From Syntrophomonas sp. (GTDB lineage Bacteria > Bacillota > Syntrophomonadia > Syntrophomonadales > Syntrophomonadaceae), in the NCBI RefSeq assembly GCF_028707975.1, contig NZ_JAQVZX010000002.1:1-64000 (forward strand): a stretch of 64,000 bases of DNA. The letters are read 5' to 3'. Below, one piece after another: positions 29,249-38,315 of this stretch (position 1 is its first letter; the number at the start of each line of letters is the position of its first letter). The position numbers and the translations under genes were made by a program. The notes beneath the pieces are model-generated. The model saw only the letters and a list, made by a program, of their open reading frames with translations, searched no databases and was not told the DNA's origin.

Positions 29249-29911
29249 TTGGATTCCCAGCAGGAGATATTGGATCGTCTGGCCGAAGGGGTCAGGGAAA
29301 TGGATGAAGAGTTGGCGGTACAGGCTTCGTATGAGGCTTTGGAAAACAAGATTGATGCATTGACCGCTATAAACCAGGGACTTGTGGTTGGGATGAATGA
29401 GGCCGGTTTTTTATATGAACAAGAGGAATATTTCGTGCCGGAGCTTTTATTGTGCTCGGATGCCATGTATGCGGGCCTGGATGTGCTCAGTCCCCATATC
29501 CAGAGAAATACGGCGGAGAGCAAGCAGAAGGTAGTTATTGGCGTAGTCGAGGGTGATACCCATGACATAGGCAAGAATCTGGTCAAGCTTATGCTGGAGG
29601 TTGCTGACTTTGAGATATATGATCTGGGGCGCGATGTTCCTGCAGTGGATTTTATCAGCAAAGTCAAAGAGGTTGGTGCCGACATAGTCTGTCTCTCTAC
29701 CTTGATGTCTACCACTATGGATAGAATGGCTGATGTTATCGAATTGCTCAAAAAAGAAGGTTTGCGGGAACAGGTATTGGTTATGATCGGTGGGGGTCCC
29801 ATATCCCAGGCATTTGCAAACCGCATCGGTGCCGATGCTTACTCGGAAAATGCTATCGGAGCTGTGAAAGATGCCAAACGCTTATTATCTGAGAAAAGGG
29901 TGGCTATATAG
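29249..29911 (+). CDS. B12-binding corrinoid protein 1 (MtaC-like)
   Basis: Protein of 220 residues. The helical cap domain (~1-85, with YFVPELLLCSDAMYAGL) is followed by a B12-binding Rossmann domain containing DTHDIGKN, whose His replaces the lower axial ligand of cobalt, and MIGGGPIS. It carries the methyl-cobalamin intermediate between methyltransferases. TTG start with GGAGGTG eight bases upstream. It sits between two MtaA-type genes and is about as long as other MtaC/MtmC-type proteins. The paralogue at 43191 shares the same motifs. Confidence 0.93.
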   Translation: MDSQQEILDRLAEGVREMDEELAVQASYEALENKIDALTAINQGLVVGMNEAGFLYEQEEYFVPELLLCSDAMYAGLDVLSPHIQRNTAESKQKVVIGVVEGDTHDIGKNLVKLMLEVADFEIYDLGRDVPAVDFISKVKEVGADIVCLSTLMSTTMDRMADVIELLKKEGLREQVLVMIGGGPISQAFANRIGADAYSENAIGAVKDAKRLLSEKRVAI

Positions 29912-30958
29912 GTGTATACAGCCAAAGATAGATTAATCAAAGCCCTAAAAGGGGAAATCGTTGACCGCCCCCCCTGTATTTGTCCGGGCGGCATGATGAA
30001 TATGGTCACTACCGATGTTATGCAGCAAGTAGGCAGCATGTGGCCGGAAGCTCATCGTAATCCCCGGGAGATGGCCAGGCTGGCCCTGGGAGTACATAAT
30101 TTGACCGGGATAGAGAATTTGGGAGTGCCTTTTTGTATGACCGTGGAAGCCGAGGCCATGGGCGCAAAGATTGTCCTGGGCTCTCTGGAAAATGAACCAC
30201 GGGTAATTGAATACCCCCTGCTGAAGCTTGAGGATTGGCCACGCCTGTCTGAAATAAGACTGGAAGGCGGAAGAAGCGCTGTGCTTGCTGAAGCAGTCGG
30301 AATTTTGACCACCCAAAATCCTGATATGCCGGTAATTGTTAATCTAACCGGGCCAGTCAGCCTGGCCAGTTCACTTATCGAGCCCATGAGCTTTTTTAAA
30401 GCCATGGGCAAACAACCGGAAATAGTCCACGAAATTTTATCCTTTATTACTGATAATCTGATTGTCTTTGGCAGGAGCCTGCTTAATGCCGGGGCCCAGA
30501 TTATAAATATAGCCGACCCCAGCGGAACCGGAGAAATATTGGGGCCACATCGCTTCAGGGAGTTTGCCCTGCCCTATATAAACCTCATCCTGGCTGATTT
30601 AGAAGGCAGTTATCAAGCCAGTATGGTACATATCTGCGGCCGCTTGTCGAGCATATTCGCGGAAATCAACCAGTTGAAAACAAAAGCGATAAGCATAGAT
30701 TCAACGACCAGTATAACCAAGCTTAAAGCTGCATTGGATAACAAAATAATTGTCGGCAATGTCAGCACCTTGCTGCTGCAAAATGGTCAGCCCGACCGGG
30801 TCAAAGCCGTTGCCTTGAACTGCCTGCAAAAAGGCGTGGCGGTATTGTCACCTGCCTGTGGAATCAGCACCGCCACCCCGCTGGCCAACCTCCAGGCAAT
30901 GGTATCAGCAGTACACGACTTTGATTACCTGAACCGGGAGGTATTATGCTTTGACTGA
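29912..30958 (+). CDS. MtaA/UroD-family corrinoid methyltransferase 2
   Basis: Protein of 348 residues with the same TIM-barrel family and zinc motif: HIC in MVHICGRLSS (~240) and the distal Cys in LSPACGIS. It starts immediately after the corrinoid protein stop (GTG at 29912) and overlaps the start of the activator gene, so translation is coupled. Having two methyltransferases around one corrinoid protein fits the usual three-part system: one demethylates the donor, one methylates the acceptor. Which is which cannot be told. Its N-terminal half resembles the truncated gene at 41132 (CMTVEAEAMGAK versus CLTVESEALGAH). Confidence 0.88.
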   Translation: MYTAKDRLIKALKGEIVDRPPCICPGGMMNMVTTDVMQQVGSMWPEAHRNPREMARLALGVHNLTGIENLGVPFCMTVEAEAMGAKIVLGSLENEPRVIEYPLLKLEDWPRLSEIRLEGGRSAVLAEAVGILTTQNPDMPVIVNLTGPVSLASSLIEPMSFFKAMGKQPEIVHEILSFITDNLIVFGRSLLNAGAQIINIADPSGTGEILGPHRFREFALPYINLILADLEGSYQASMVHICGRLSSIFAEINQLKTKAISIDSTTSITKLKAALDNKIIVGNVSTLLLQNGQPDRVKAVALNCLQKGVAVLSPACGISTATPLANLQAMVSAVHDFDYLNREVLCFD

Positions 30959-32783
30959 ACAGCTTAATGATCGGAATGGGGTACATGTAGTCTGCAACAG
31001 CAATGGCGAACTGCAACTGCTTATGGATATATTGGATAGTGCCGGTATTGAACTGGAAAGCTCATGTGCAGGTAATGGCACCTGCGGCAAGTGCCGGGTC
31101 CGGATTATTGGCGGAAAATGTCTGCCTCCCGGACCCGAAGAAGTGGAATTATTGTCATCCCGGGATCTCAATAAAGGGATTCGTCTAGCCTGTCATTGTC
31201 TGGTGCAGGGCGAGGTTATATTGTCGGTAGAAAATGCCGCCAAAGATCTCAGGATACTGGAAAAAGGTATGCTTGCTGATTTCAAGATAGAAGTCGAAGT
31301 AAGCAAACACCTATTGACCATGGTACAGAATGGACAAAAACCATCATTACTTGAGAATATCCTACAGCAATTGAACATAAAACAATCTGTTCCAGACTCG
31401 CTTGATGTTCTCCGTTTGATTGCCAGGTTCAAGCCGGATGATACAACCGCAATCGTCGCCGATAACAAGCTTATTGGCTTGGAGCATGGTGATACCACAG
31501 CAAATTGTTTCGGTATCGCAGTCGATATTGGCACTACCACCGTTGTAGCTTCGCTTCATAACCTTGCTGATGGCAAAGAATTGGCGATAGCTTCGGCCCT
31601 AAATCCTCAAACCCAATATGGTCTGGACGTCCTTAGCAGAATTCAGTACGCCGGCAAGGGTTTGAACAATCTCGATAAGCTGAATAGTCTAATTATTGAC
31701 TGCCTCAACGGATTGATTTCGGATCTCTGCTGTCAAAGCGGGATAGATTCCCAGTATATTTACAAAATCGCGGTGGCAGCAAATACGGTAATGATGCACC
31801 TGCTGCTGGGAGTCAGTCCTGTGCCGATGGGAAGGGCACCGTATCATCCGGTATTTCGACAGGGACAAGTATTAGCGGCAGATAACCTGGAACTTAAGGT
31901 ATCACCTTTTGCGAGTTTATGTTGCCTGCCATCAGTTTCCGGATTTGTGGGGGCTGATATTGTAGCTGGGATCGTTGTCAGCAATTTGGGCCGGGAAGAA
32001 GAAACCGTGCTGTTTTTGGATTTAGGCACCAATGGAGAGATGGTCCTCTGCAGGGATGGAAAGCTTATGGCCTGTTCAACTGCAGCCGGGCCGGCTCTTG
32101 AAGGGATGAATATCGCCTGCGGGATGCGCGCCGCAAACGGAGCGGTCGAAGAGGTATGGATTCAGGGAAAATCCATAGAGTGGCGAACCATTGACAATGC
32201 CCCGCCGCTTGGTTTATGTGGCAGTGGACTACTGGATCTGGTGGCGGTTATGCTGGACTGTGGTTTGCTCAACTCGAACGGAAGAATTACTGACAAGAAT
32301 AGATTCGCATCGATCTATCCGCAGAATCCTCTAGCCGGTCAGATTGATGAAATAGCTGGAAAGAGAAGATATTGGCTGATACCACCCTCAGGAAATTGCC
32401 CCAACGGGATATTTATCAGCCAGGCCGACATCAGGCAGGTGCAGCTGGCCAAAAGCGCCATAGTCACGGGTATAAAAATCCTGATGGAACAGACCGAACT
32501 GGATGAAAGCATGGTAAGCAAAGTATATGTTGCCGGGGCTTTTGGTGCCTATCTCAAGCCGGCCAGCCTGATTCGCCTGGGGTTTTTTCCTGACAACTGG
32601 CGTGATCGCATAATTTTTGTTGGCAACACATCCAGGATGGGTGCCGTTATGGCTCTCTTATCAAGCAGCACCCGTTCTCGTATGGAGGAAACAGCTCAAA
32701 GGGTTCGCTATATTGAACTTGAATCCTGTCCGGGGTTTGAAAAGATGTTTGTGGAGAATATGAATTTCCCGGTTAGCTTCTAA
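30951..32783 (+). CDS. RACE-type reductive activator of corrinoid proteins (2Fe-2S, DUF4445)
   Basis: Protein of 610 residues. The N-terminal ferredoxin-like domain has Cys ligands in SSCAGNGTCGKCR and a distal ACHC. A linker follows, then an ASKHA-type ATPase/DUF4445 region (~190-600) with AVDIGTTTVVASL and FLDLGTNGEMVL. Members of this family (RamA, COG3894 activators) use ATP and low-potential electrons to bring cobalt(II) corrinoid back to cobalt(I). Its start overlaps the preceding methyltransferase gene. Only one activator is present, so it probably serves both corrinoid proteins in this window. A terminator is not obvious before the ABC transporter genes. Confidence 0.92.
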   Translation: MTEQLNDRNGVHVVCNSNGELQLLMDILDSAGIELESSCAGNGTCGKCRVRIIGGKCLPPGPEEVELLSSRDLNKGIRLACHCLVQGEVILSVENAAKDLRILEKGMLADFKIEVEVSKHLLTMVQNGQKPSLLENILQQLNIKQSVPDSLDVLRLIARFKPDDTTAIVADNKLIGLEHGDTTANCFGIAVDIGTTTVVASLHNLADGKELAIASALNPQTQYGLDVLSRIQYAGKGLNNLDKLNSLIIDCLNGLISDLCCQSGIDSQYIYKIAVAANTVMMHLLLGVSPVPMGRAPYHPVFRQGQVLAADNLELKVSPFASLCCLPSVSGFVGADIVAGIVVSNLGREEETVLFLDLGTNGEMVLCRDGKLMACSTAAGPALEGMNIACGMRAANGAVEEVWIQGKSIEWRTIDNAPPLGLCGSGLLDLVAVMLDCGLLNSNGRITDKNRFASIYPQNPLAGQIDEIAGKRRYWLIPPSGNCPNGIFISQADIRQVQLAKSAIVTGIKILMEQTELDESMVSKVYVAGAFGAYLKPASLIRLGFFPDNWRDRIIFVGNTSRMGAVMALLSSSTRSRMEETAQRVRYIELESCPGFEKMFVENMNFPVSF

Positions 32784-32862
32784 TCCAAGTATGAGTGGGT
32801 GGGCTTGTATTGGGGTTTGATTAAATACGAGAGAAACCGCCAGGAAAAGGGGTGAGTATTAT

Positions 32863-33630
32863 TTGAGATTCTTAAAGGGTTTACTAATTCCTTTCGTGGT
32901 ATTGGCAATCTGGTATACCGGATCAAAGTCGGGAATTTGGAATTCATTTATTCTTCCTTCTCCCGTTCAAACCTTTGAAACTGGGCAATACTTAATTACT
33001 TCCGGTATTTTGCTTAAACATGTATTGATAAGTCTCTATCGGGTCTTTGCCGGATTTGCGTTAGCTTTCTTATTGGCTTTTCCATTAGGAATAATTCTGG
33101 GCATGAAAAGACAGCTTATAGACTATTTCGAACTTATTATTGAATTTGTTCGCCATGTTCCACCGTTGGCTACGGTTCCCATGTTAATACTCTGGTTCGG
33201 AATAGGTGAGATTTCTAAACTAGTTGTAATCGTATTGGCTTCATTTTTCCCAATATTTCTTAATACCCTGGATGGAGTCCTACGCTGTGATGAGCATTTA
33301 CTGGAAGTAGGAGAATCTTTCGGGTTTGCAGCTAGGGACAGGTTTAAATACATAATTTTTCCCGCCACTTTCCCCTATATACTCATGGGCATGAGGCTGG
33401 GGCTTGGATACAGTTGGAGAGCCTTGATTGGTGCAGAAATCATAGCCGCCACCGCTGGCATTGGTTATATGATTCTTGATGCAGAGCTATTGTCCCGACC
33501 TGACATCATGATAGTAGGGATACTTACTATAGGCATTTTAGGGACGCTTATAGACTTTGTCTTTTTTAGAATAACAAATGTATTTGTTATATGGAAAGAA
33601 GGTGAAAAGACACAGAATGGCTGGGGTTAG
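32863..33630 (+). CDS. Ssu/Tau-type ABC transporter permease
   Basis: Permease of 255 residues with six predicted membrane helices and the family loop VGESFGFAARDRFKYIIFPA. It matches the permeases of nitrate, sulfonate, taurine and pyrimidine-precursor importers. TTG start with AGGAAAAGGGG upstream. The end overlaps the ATPase gene. It lies 80 bp after the corrinoid activator gene, so the importer may deliver the methyl donor or acceptor used by that module (inference). Confidence 0.9.
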   Translation: MRFLKGLLIPFVVLAIWYTGSKSGIWNSFILPSPVQTFETGQYLITSGILLKHVLISLYRVFAGFALAFLLAFPLGIILGMKRQLIDYFELIIEFVRHVPPLATVPMLILWFGIGEISKLVVIVLASFFPIFLNTLDGVLRCDEHLLEVGESFGFAARDRFKYIIFPATFPYILMGMRLGLGYSWRALIGAEIIAATAGIGYMILDAELLSRPDIMIVGILTIGILGTLIDFVFFRITNVFVIWKEGEKTQNGWG

Positions 33631-34354
33631 AATAACAGGTTTGAGTAAAAGGTATGTAATTGGAAAGGAGGCATTTTTTGCTCTTGAAAAAATGAATTTA
33701 TTTATCGAGGATGGAAGTTTTACAGCAATTGTTGGAAAAAGCGGATGTGGTAAAACAACATTGTTGCGACTATTGTGTGGGTTGGAAGAAAAGACTTCCG
33801 GCGACATTAAATTTATCAACCGTGGTAGCGAAAGCAATGGTTCAGATGAAATGCGCATAGGTATAATGTTTCAAGAGCCCCGTCTGATGCCCTGGCTTAC
33901 CATAAGGGAGAACATTGCTTTTTCATTATTCCCCAAGCAAAAGGAGATAAAGAAGGATGCCGATCGGCACCTGCAAACACTGGGGTTGGAGCTATTTAAG
34001 GATGCATATCCCTGGCAAATATCCGGAGGTATGGCTCAAAGAACCGCTTTGGGGCGTGCCCTCTATTATGATCCCGATATAATTCTGATGGACGAACCGT
34101 TTGGTGCCCTGGACTATTTTACTCGTAAAAAGTTACAGAATGAAATGGTCAGTCTATTTCTTAACCAAAAAAAGACGTTTGTATTTGTTACCCATGATAT
34201 TGAAGAAGCGGTCTACTTGAGCGAAAAAGTTATTGTTCTGGAGGCAGGCAGGATAGTTCAAGAATTACCGGTTGAACTGCCTTATCCTCGAAAGACAAAC
34301 TCGCCAGAATTCCTTAATATTACGGAAGGTATTTATAAAGCTATTATTGCTTGA
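33617..34354 (+). CDS. Ssu/Tau-type ABC transporter ATP-binding protein
   Basis: ATPase of about 245 residues. Walker A GKSGCGKTT, Q-loop MFQEPRLMPWL, signature ISGGMAQRTALGRAL (SGGM rather than SGGQ, as is common in this subgroup) and Walker B IILMDEPFGALD are intact. I prefer the ATG at 33617, overlapping the permease stop by 14 bases; the track start is farther inside the permease. A GTG at 33602 is an alternative start. It pairs with the preceding permease and the following binding protein. Confidence 0.9.
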   Translation: MAGVRITGLSKRYVIGKEAFFALEKMNLFIEDGSFTAIVGKSGCGKTTLLRLLCGLEEKTSGDIKFINRGSESNGSDEMRIGIMFQEPRLMPWLTIRENIAFSLFPKQKEIKKDADRHLQTLGLELFKDAYPWQISGGMAQRTALGRALYYDPDIILMDEPFGALDYFTRKKLQNEMVSLFLNQKKTFVFVTHDIEEAVYLSEKVIVLEAGRIVQELPVELPYPRKTNSPEFLNITEGIYKAIIA

Positions 34355-34430
34355 GTTGATGGCAAATGTTTAACTTGTCAGTCCATACAGACATTTTAGT
34401 GAAAGTAATATATTAGGAGGGTTTCTATTC

Positions 34431-35426
34431 ATGTTGAAAGGCAAAAAGTATCCTGTAATTTTATTAACCTGTTTGCTTGCGTTCGCTCTTTTGGCCGGAG
34501 GATGTCAAAAAAGCTCTAAGACATCAGACAACAACCCAGCAACAGATAAATCCAGTAAATTGAGTGCAATAAACATTACCTATGTAAAATCCCCGCTAAA
34601 TGTTCCTTCTATTGTAGAAAAACAAAAAGGAATTGTCGAAAAAGAATTTGCAAAAGAAGGGTTGCAAATTAATTATCCGGAAATAACCTCGGGTGCCAAG
34701 CAGACGGAGGCTCTTGCAGCCGGTTCTGTCGATATCTGTAACGCAGTTGGGGGGACATCCTGTATTTTGGCTGCATCCAATGGGGTTGATCTTAAAATTA
34801 TCAGCATGTATAGCCGCGCTCCAAAGGCGTTTATGATAATAACCAAGTCCCCCAACATAAAGACGATAGCTGATCTGAAAGGTAAAAAAGTAGCCGGACC
34901 AAAAGGTACGGTTCTTCATCAGATGCTTTTAACCGCATTAGTAAAAAACAATATAAAACCGGAAGATGTTGAACATGTTGCGATGGAACAGCCTGCAGCA
35001 GTGGCAGCTTTGATTAATGGTAGCGTTGATGCTGTCTTGGCTGCCGGCGGATCTGCTGAGCAAGCCATTAAGGCTGGAGGACGGGTTTTAATTAATGGTG
35101 AAGGACTTGTAGATGGGGCCAGCGTAGTTGCAGTAAGCGGGAAGTTTCTTAAAGAGCATCCTGACTTTGTAAAACGATTCAAACAGGTTCACTTAGCTAG
35201 TCTACAGTTTATTAAAGATAATCCTGAAGAGGCATATAAAATGGGAGCTGAACAATTGGGAATTACCGTTGACGAGGTGAAGCGAATGTATTCCTGGTAT
35301 GATTTTGACCCGACCATAAAGCCAAGTGATATACAAGAGTTAAAAAACACACAGGACTTTTTAATCAATACAAAAATGCAAACCAAAACTATAAATATTG
35401 AAGATTTAATAGCTGAAGTAAAATAA
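34431..35426 (+). CDS. Ssu/NMT1-type ABC transporter substrate-binding lipoprotein
   Basis: Lipoprotein of 331 residues with lipobox LLAGGC. The body is the NMT1/SsuA-type fold: INITYVKSPLNVPSI near the N-terminus, AAGSVDICNAVGG, and LKGKKVAGPKGT. The family binds small organic molecules such as sulfonates, pyrimidines or aromatic acids. The ligand cannot be deduced. AGGAGGG precedes the ATG. It completes a three-gene importer downstream of the corrinoid methyltransferase operon. Confidence 0.9.
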   Translation: MLKGKKYPVILLTCLLAFALLAGGCQKSSKTSDNNPATDKSSKLSAINITYVKSPLNVPSIVEKQKGIVEKEFAKEGLQINYPEITSGAKQTEALAAGSVDICNAVGGTSCILAASNGVDLKIISMYSRAPKAFMIITKSPNIKTIADLKGKKVAGPKGTVLHQMLLTALVKNNIKPEDVEHVAMEQPAAVAALINGSVDAVLAAGGSAEQAIKAGGRVLINGEGLVDGASVVAVSGKFLKEHPDFVKRFKQVHLASLQFIKDNPEEAYKMGAEQLGITVDEVKRMYSWYDFDPTIKPSDIQELKNTQDFLINTKMQTKTINIEDLIAEVK

Positions 35427-35471
35427 TCCCTAAATCTGTTTGAGTAAATCAACACCATGGGGGCAGGCACT

Positions 35472-36011
35472 ATGAATACTATATCTATTAAAGACAGGGA
35501 CGTTATTTTAAATATATCTTATGAGGATATGATTAAATACCACGGTCGTTTTTATATCGGAGGAGTAGCTATGGCCTATAAGGCTTTGGAGCTTGCCTTT
35601 GCTAAGCTACCTCATTTGGGGATTCCTTCGCGAGAGAAAATAACCTTTGCGACAGCCATGGGAATGGAGGGAATGGGAGTAATAGATGGAGTGGAAATGG
35701 TTACTAGAGCCAGATCCAGAGAAAAGTTGATTGCAGACATTGGAATAATTCCCAAAATCCCAGCTCCTGATGCTCCTAATGGCGGCAAGTATTATTTTGA
35801 GTTGAATTATGATAGGACGATGATTGCAATTGCAGTAAAGGAAGGACTTATTCCTGAAGAGTTTATTATTCTATCGGGAAAAGCACTTTCCAATACAATT
35901 TCGGAAGAAGAAGCGATAAGAATCCAAATAGTAAAGGAAGACCTTGCTTCCTTAATTATGACCAATGCTGCCGAGGATCTTTTTAATTGGTCATTATGTG
36001 AGTCAAGATAA
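35472..36011 (+). CDS. FmdE-like protein lacking the metal-binding cysteines, copy 1
   Basis: Protein of 179 residues. The segment YHGRFYIGGVAMAYKALELA aligns by eye with the HGHxCPGxxxGYRA start of FmdE-domain proteins, and MGVIDGVEMVTRARSREKL aligns with their CGVDAIQVxTGCTxGKGN block. The three cysteines that bind metal in FmdE are all replaced (Phe/Tyr, Met, Arg/Ala). It is therefore probably a binding or regulatory derivative. ATG 35472 begins the region shared with its paralogue at 40463. It lies between two ABC importers. Function is unknown. Confidence 0.5.
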   Translation: MNTISIKDRDVILNISYEDMIKYHGRFYIGGVAMAYKALELAFAKLPHLGIPSREKITFATAMGMEGMGVIDGVEMVTRARSREKLIADIGIIPKIPAPDAPNGGKYYFELNYDRTMIAIAVKEGLIPEEFIILSGKALSNTISEEEAIRIQIVKEDLASLIMTNAAEDLFNWSLCESR

Positions 36012-36047
36012 TTTAAATAATAATTAAAAAAGAAAGGCTGATAACGA

Positions 36048-37133
36048 ATGAAATGGATAAGTAAACCAATGACTTTAATCTTATTTATTGCACTTATCGG
36101 GTTGATATTTGTCGGCGCAGGTTGTAGCAAGACAACAACCCAGACAAGTCAAGTTAATGATAAAAAGTCGATAATTGACCAATTAGGTAGATCAGTTGAA
36201 ATACCCAATAAAGTAGAACGAATTGTTACTTTGCCTATGCCATTGCCTTCAATTATCTATGCCGTAGATGGGAGTGGCAGTAAGGTTGTGGGCATGCACC
36301 CTACCTCTGCAAAAGCTCTTAATACCGGAATCCTGGCTACCCTTGCCCCCGAATTAAAGAAGACACCTACATCTTTTGTTCAAGAGGGATTTACGGTTAA
36401 CATTGAAGAATTGCTTAAACTTAAACCGGATGTGGTAATTCAATGGGGTACCGAGGAAAAAGAAATCAAAAAAATGGAAGTTGCAGGTTTACCCGTAATA
36501 GCACTCACACAGGGAACCCAGGGTGACCTTGAAGGTTGGATAAAAATTATTGGGCAAATACTTAATAAAGAAGACCGAGCCTCAGAACTAATAGCGTTTC
36601 AGCAGAAAACCATCAACGACATCAAGTCAAAAACTTCCAGTATTCCCGCTGAAAAGAAACCTAAAGTCTATTATTTTCTAAATGAAAATCTGCAAACGGC
36701 AGGTACAGGTACACACCATAATAACTGGATTGGTATTGCCGGCGGAAAAAATGTGGCCGCAAGTCTCAATGGATTTCCGAATGTTAATATGGAACAGCTA
36801 CAAACATGGAATCCGGATATAATCCTAATCAGCAATTTCACTGATCTGCAACCTGACGATATTCTTCAAAACAAGATCAAGGGGCAGGACTGGAGCAAAA
36901 TAGATGCTGTTAAAAACAAAAAAGTCTATAAGATTCCTCTAGCAGGCTATAGATGGGATGCTCCCTCGGTTGAATCACCGCTGATGTTAAAATGGTTGGC
37001 GCAAGTGCAGTACTCAGATATTTTTAAGGATTATTCCATGGTCGATGAGTTGAAAAACTTCTGTTCTACTTTCTATAAATATGATCTTTCTAACGAAAAG
37101 GCCGCTGAAATCCTAAATATATCTAAGCAATAA
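36048..37133 (+). CDS. BtuF/FecB-type ABC transporter substrate-binding lipoprotein
   Basis: Lipoprotein of 361 residues, lipobox VGAGC. Features of the cobalamin/siderophore binding family are DQLGRSVEIPNKVERIV, TVNIEELLKLKPDVVI, and YRWDAPSVESPLMLKWLA near the C-terminus. It is followed by the matching permease and ATPase, so it defines a complete importer. With corrinoid proteins nearby, a corrinoid or cobalt chelate is a reasonable ligand, but haem or iron chelates remain possible. No cobalamin riboswitch is visible upstream. Confidence 0.88.
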   Translation: MKWISKPMTLILFIALIGLIFVGAGCSKTTTQTSQVNDKKSIIDQLGRSVEIPNKVERIVTLPMPLPSIIYAVDGSGSKVVGMHPTSAKALNTGILATLAPELKKTPTSFVQEGFTVNIEELLKLKPDVVIQWGTEEKEIKKMEVAGLPVIALTQGTQGDLEGWIKIIGQILNKEDRASELIAFQQKTINDIKSKTSSIPAEKKPKVYYFLNENLQTAGTGTHHNNWIGIAGGKNVAASLNGFPNVNMEQLQTWNPDIILISNFTDLQPDDILQNKIKGQDWSKIDAVKNKKVYKIPLAGYRWDAPSVESPLMLKWLAQVQYSDIFKDYSMVDELKNFCSTFYKYDLSNEKAAEILNISKQ

Positions 37134-37156
37134 TCAACGCATCGATGATGGACATA

Positions 37157-37195
37157 AGGAGGGGCTGTAACCAAACAGTCGCTCCCTTCCTTCTT
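37157..37195 (+). terminator. possible attenuator between binding-protein and permease genes
   Basis: AGGAGGGGCTGT and ACAGTCGCTCCCTTCCTT form an imperfect stem (bulge CG) around AACCAA, ending in TTCTTTG. It lies in the 140-bp gap between the BtuF-type and permease genes. Confidence 0.4.
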
Positions 37196-37274
37196 TGATA
37201 AGGCATCATTCCAAGTAGTAGTCAATTGGAATAAATTACAATGAAGAATTTAGAGCATAGGGGACAAATAATTA

Positions 37275-38315
37275 ATGCTTAATAAAACGTATGTGCAAAC
37301 AAATTCCAGTTCCGTATTTTCAATAAAACTTGCTCTAATTTATCTATTACCTCTGGTAGCATTATTTCTGGGTCTTTTTTTGGGAAGATACCAGGTTTCA
37401 ATCGAGAATGTGTTCAAGATTCTTCTCTCTCCCATTTTTCCACTTGAACCGGGAATATTGGACATAGAAAAATCCGTTGTTCTCGGTCAAAGACTGCCAA
37501 GAGTTCTATTAGCTATGTTGGTAGGGGCAGGTTTGTCAGTATCGGGAGCAACGTTTCAAGCGCTCTTCAGGAACCCGATTGTAAGTCCTGATATACTTGG
37601 TGTGACCCAGGGTGCCAGTTTTGGGGCCATACTGGCACTACTCCTGTTCGGGCAATTAGCAATCATCCCATTTGTTGCCTTACCGTTTGGATTATTGAGT
37701 GTGTTTATGATCTATGCCATGAATAGAAATCGGCAGATTGCATCCCGTTTATACCTGGTATTAACGGGGATCGTGGTGTCATCAGTATTTACCGCCTTGA
37801 TATCGCTTATAAAATATATTGCAGATCCATTCAATAAATTACCAACCATCACTTATTGGTTAATGGGAAGTTTTGCTAGCACTTCTTATTCCGATCTCAG
37901 GCTGGTTTTCTTGCCAATTATAAGCGGAATAGTTTTTTTATTGCTTTTGCGGTGGAGAATAAATATTTTGTCTCTGGGTGATGAAGAGGCCCAATCTCTG
38001 GGGATTAATATCGAGAAATTGAAGTGGTTACTTATTGGCGCTGTAAGCGTGGTGTGTTCCTCGGCGGTTACTGTTTCAGGCATAATTGGATGGGTCGGCC
38101 TGGTAATTCCCCACATCGGAAGATTACTGGTTGGGCCCGATCATAAAATATTACTGCCGGTAAGCACTATATTAGGTGCATCATTTATGGTTTTTATCGA
38201 TATTATTGCTCGGACCGCCACCGCTGCGGAGATACCTATTGGAATACTTACGGCTATAATCGGGGCACCCTTTTTCGCTTATCTATTAATGAAGTCAGGA
38301 GGTAGCTGGATGTGA
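37275..38315 (+). CDS. FecCD-family ABC transporter permease
   Basis: Permease of 346 residues with about ten hydrophobic segments. Family hallmarks are RLPRVLLAMLVGAGLSVSGATFQALFRNP (quoted in part: LSVSGATFQALFRNP), LGVTQGASFGA, and the GIIGWVGLVIPHIGR segment that touches the ATPase. It transports cobalamin, haem or siderophores. It overlaps the ATPase gene by four bases (GTGA). Confidence 0.93.
   Translation: MLNKTYVQTNSSSVFSIKLALIYLLPLVALFLGLFLGRYQVSIENVFKILLSPIFPLEPGILDIEKSVVLGQRLPRVLLAMLVGAGLSVSGATFQALFRNPIVSPDILGVTQGASFGAILALLLFGQLAIIPFVALPFGLLSVFMIYAMNRNRQIASRLYLVLTGIVVSSVFTALISLIKYIADPFNKLPTITYWLMGSFASTSYSDLRLVFLPIISGIVFLLLLRWRINILSLGDEEAQSLGINIEKLKWLLIGAVSVVCSSAVTVSGIIGWVGLVIPHIGRLLVGPDHKILLPVSTILGASFMVFIDIIARTATAAEIPIGILTAIIGAPFFAYLLMKSGGSWM

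Noticed and set aside
29242-29826. Long antisense ORF (194 aa) on the minus strand
   Set aside because: It lies opposite the corrinoid protein gene, has no ribosome site and low-complexity Ser/Thr content typical of a shadow frame.
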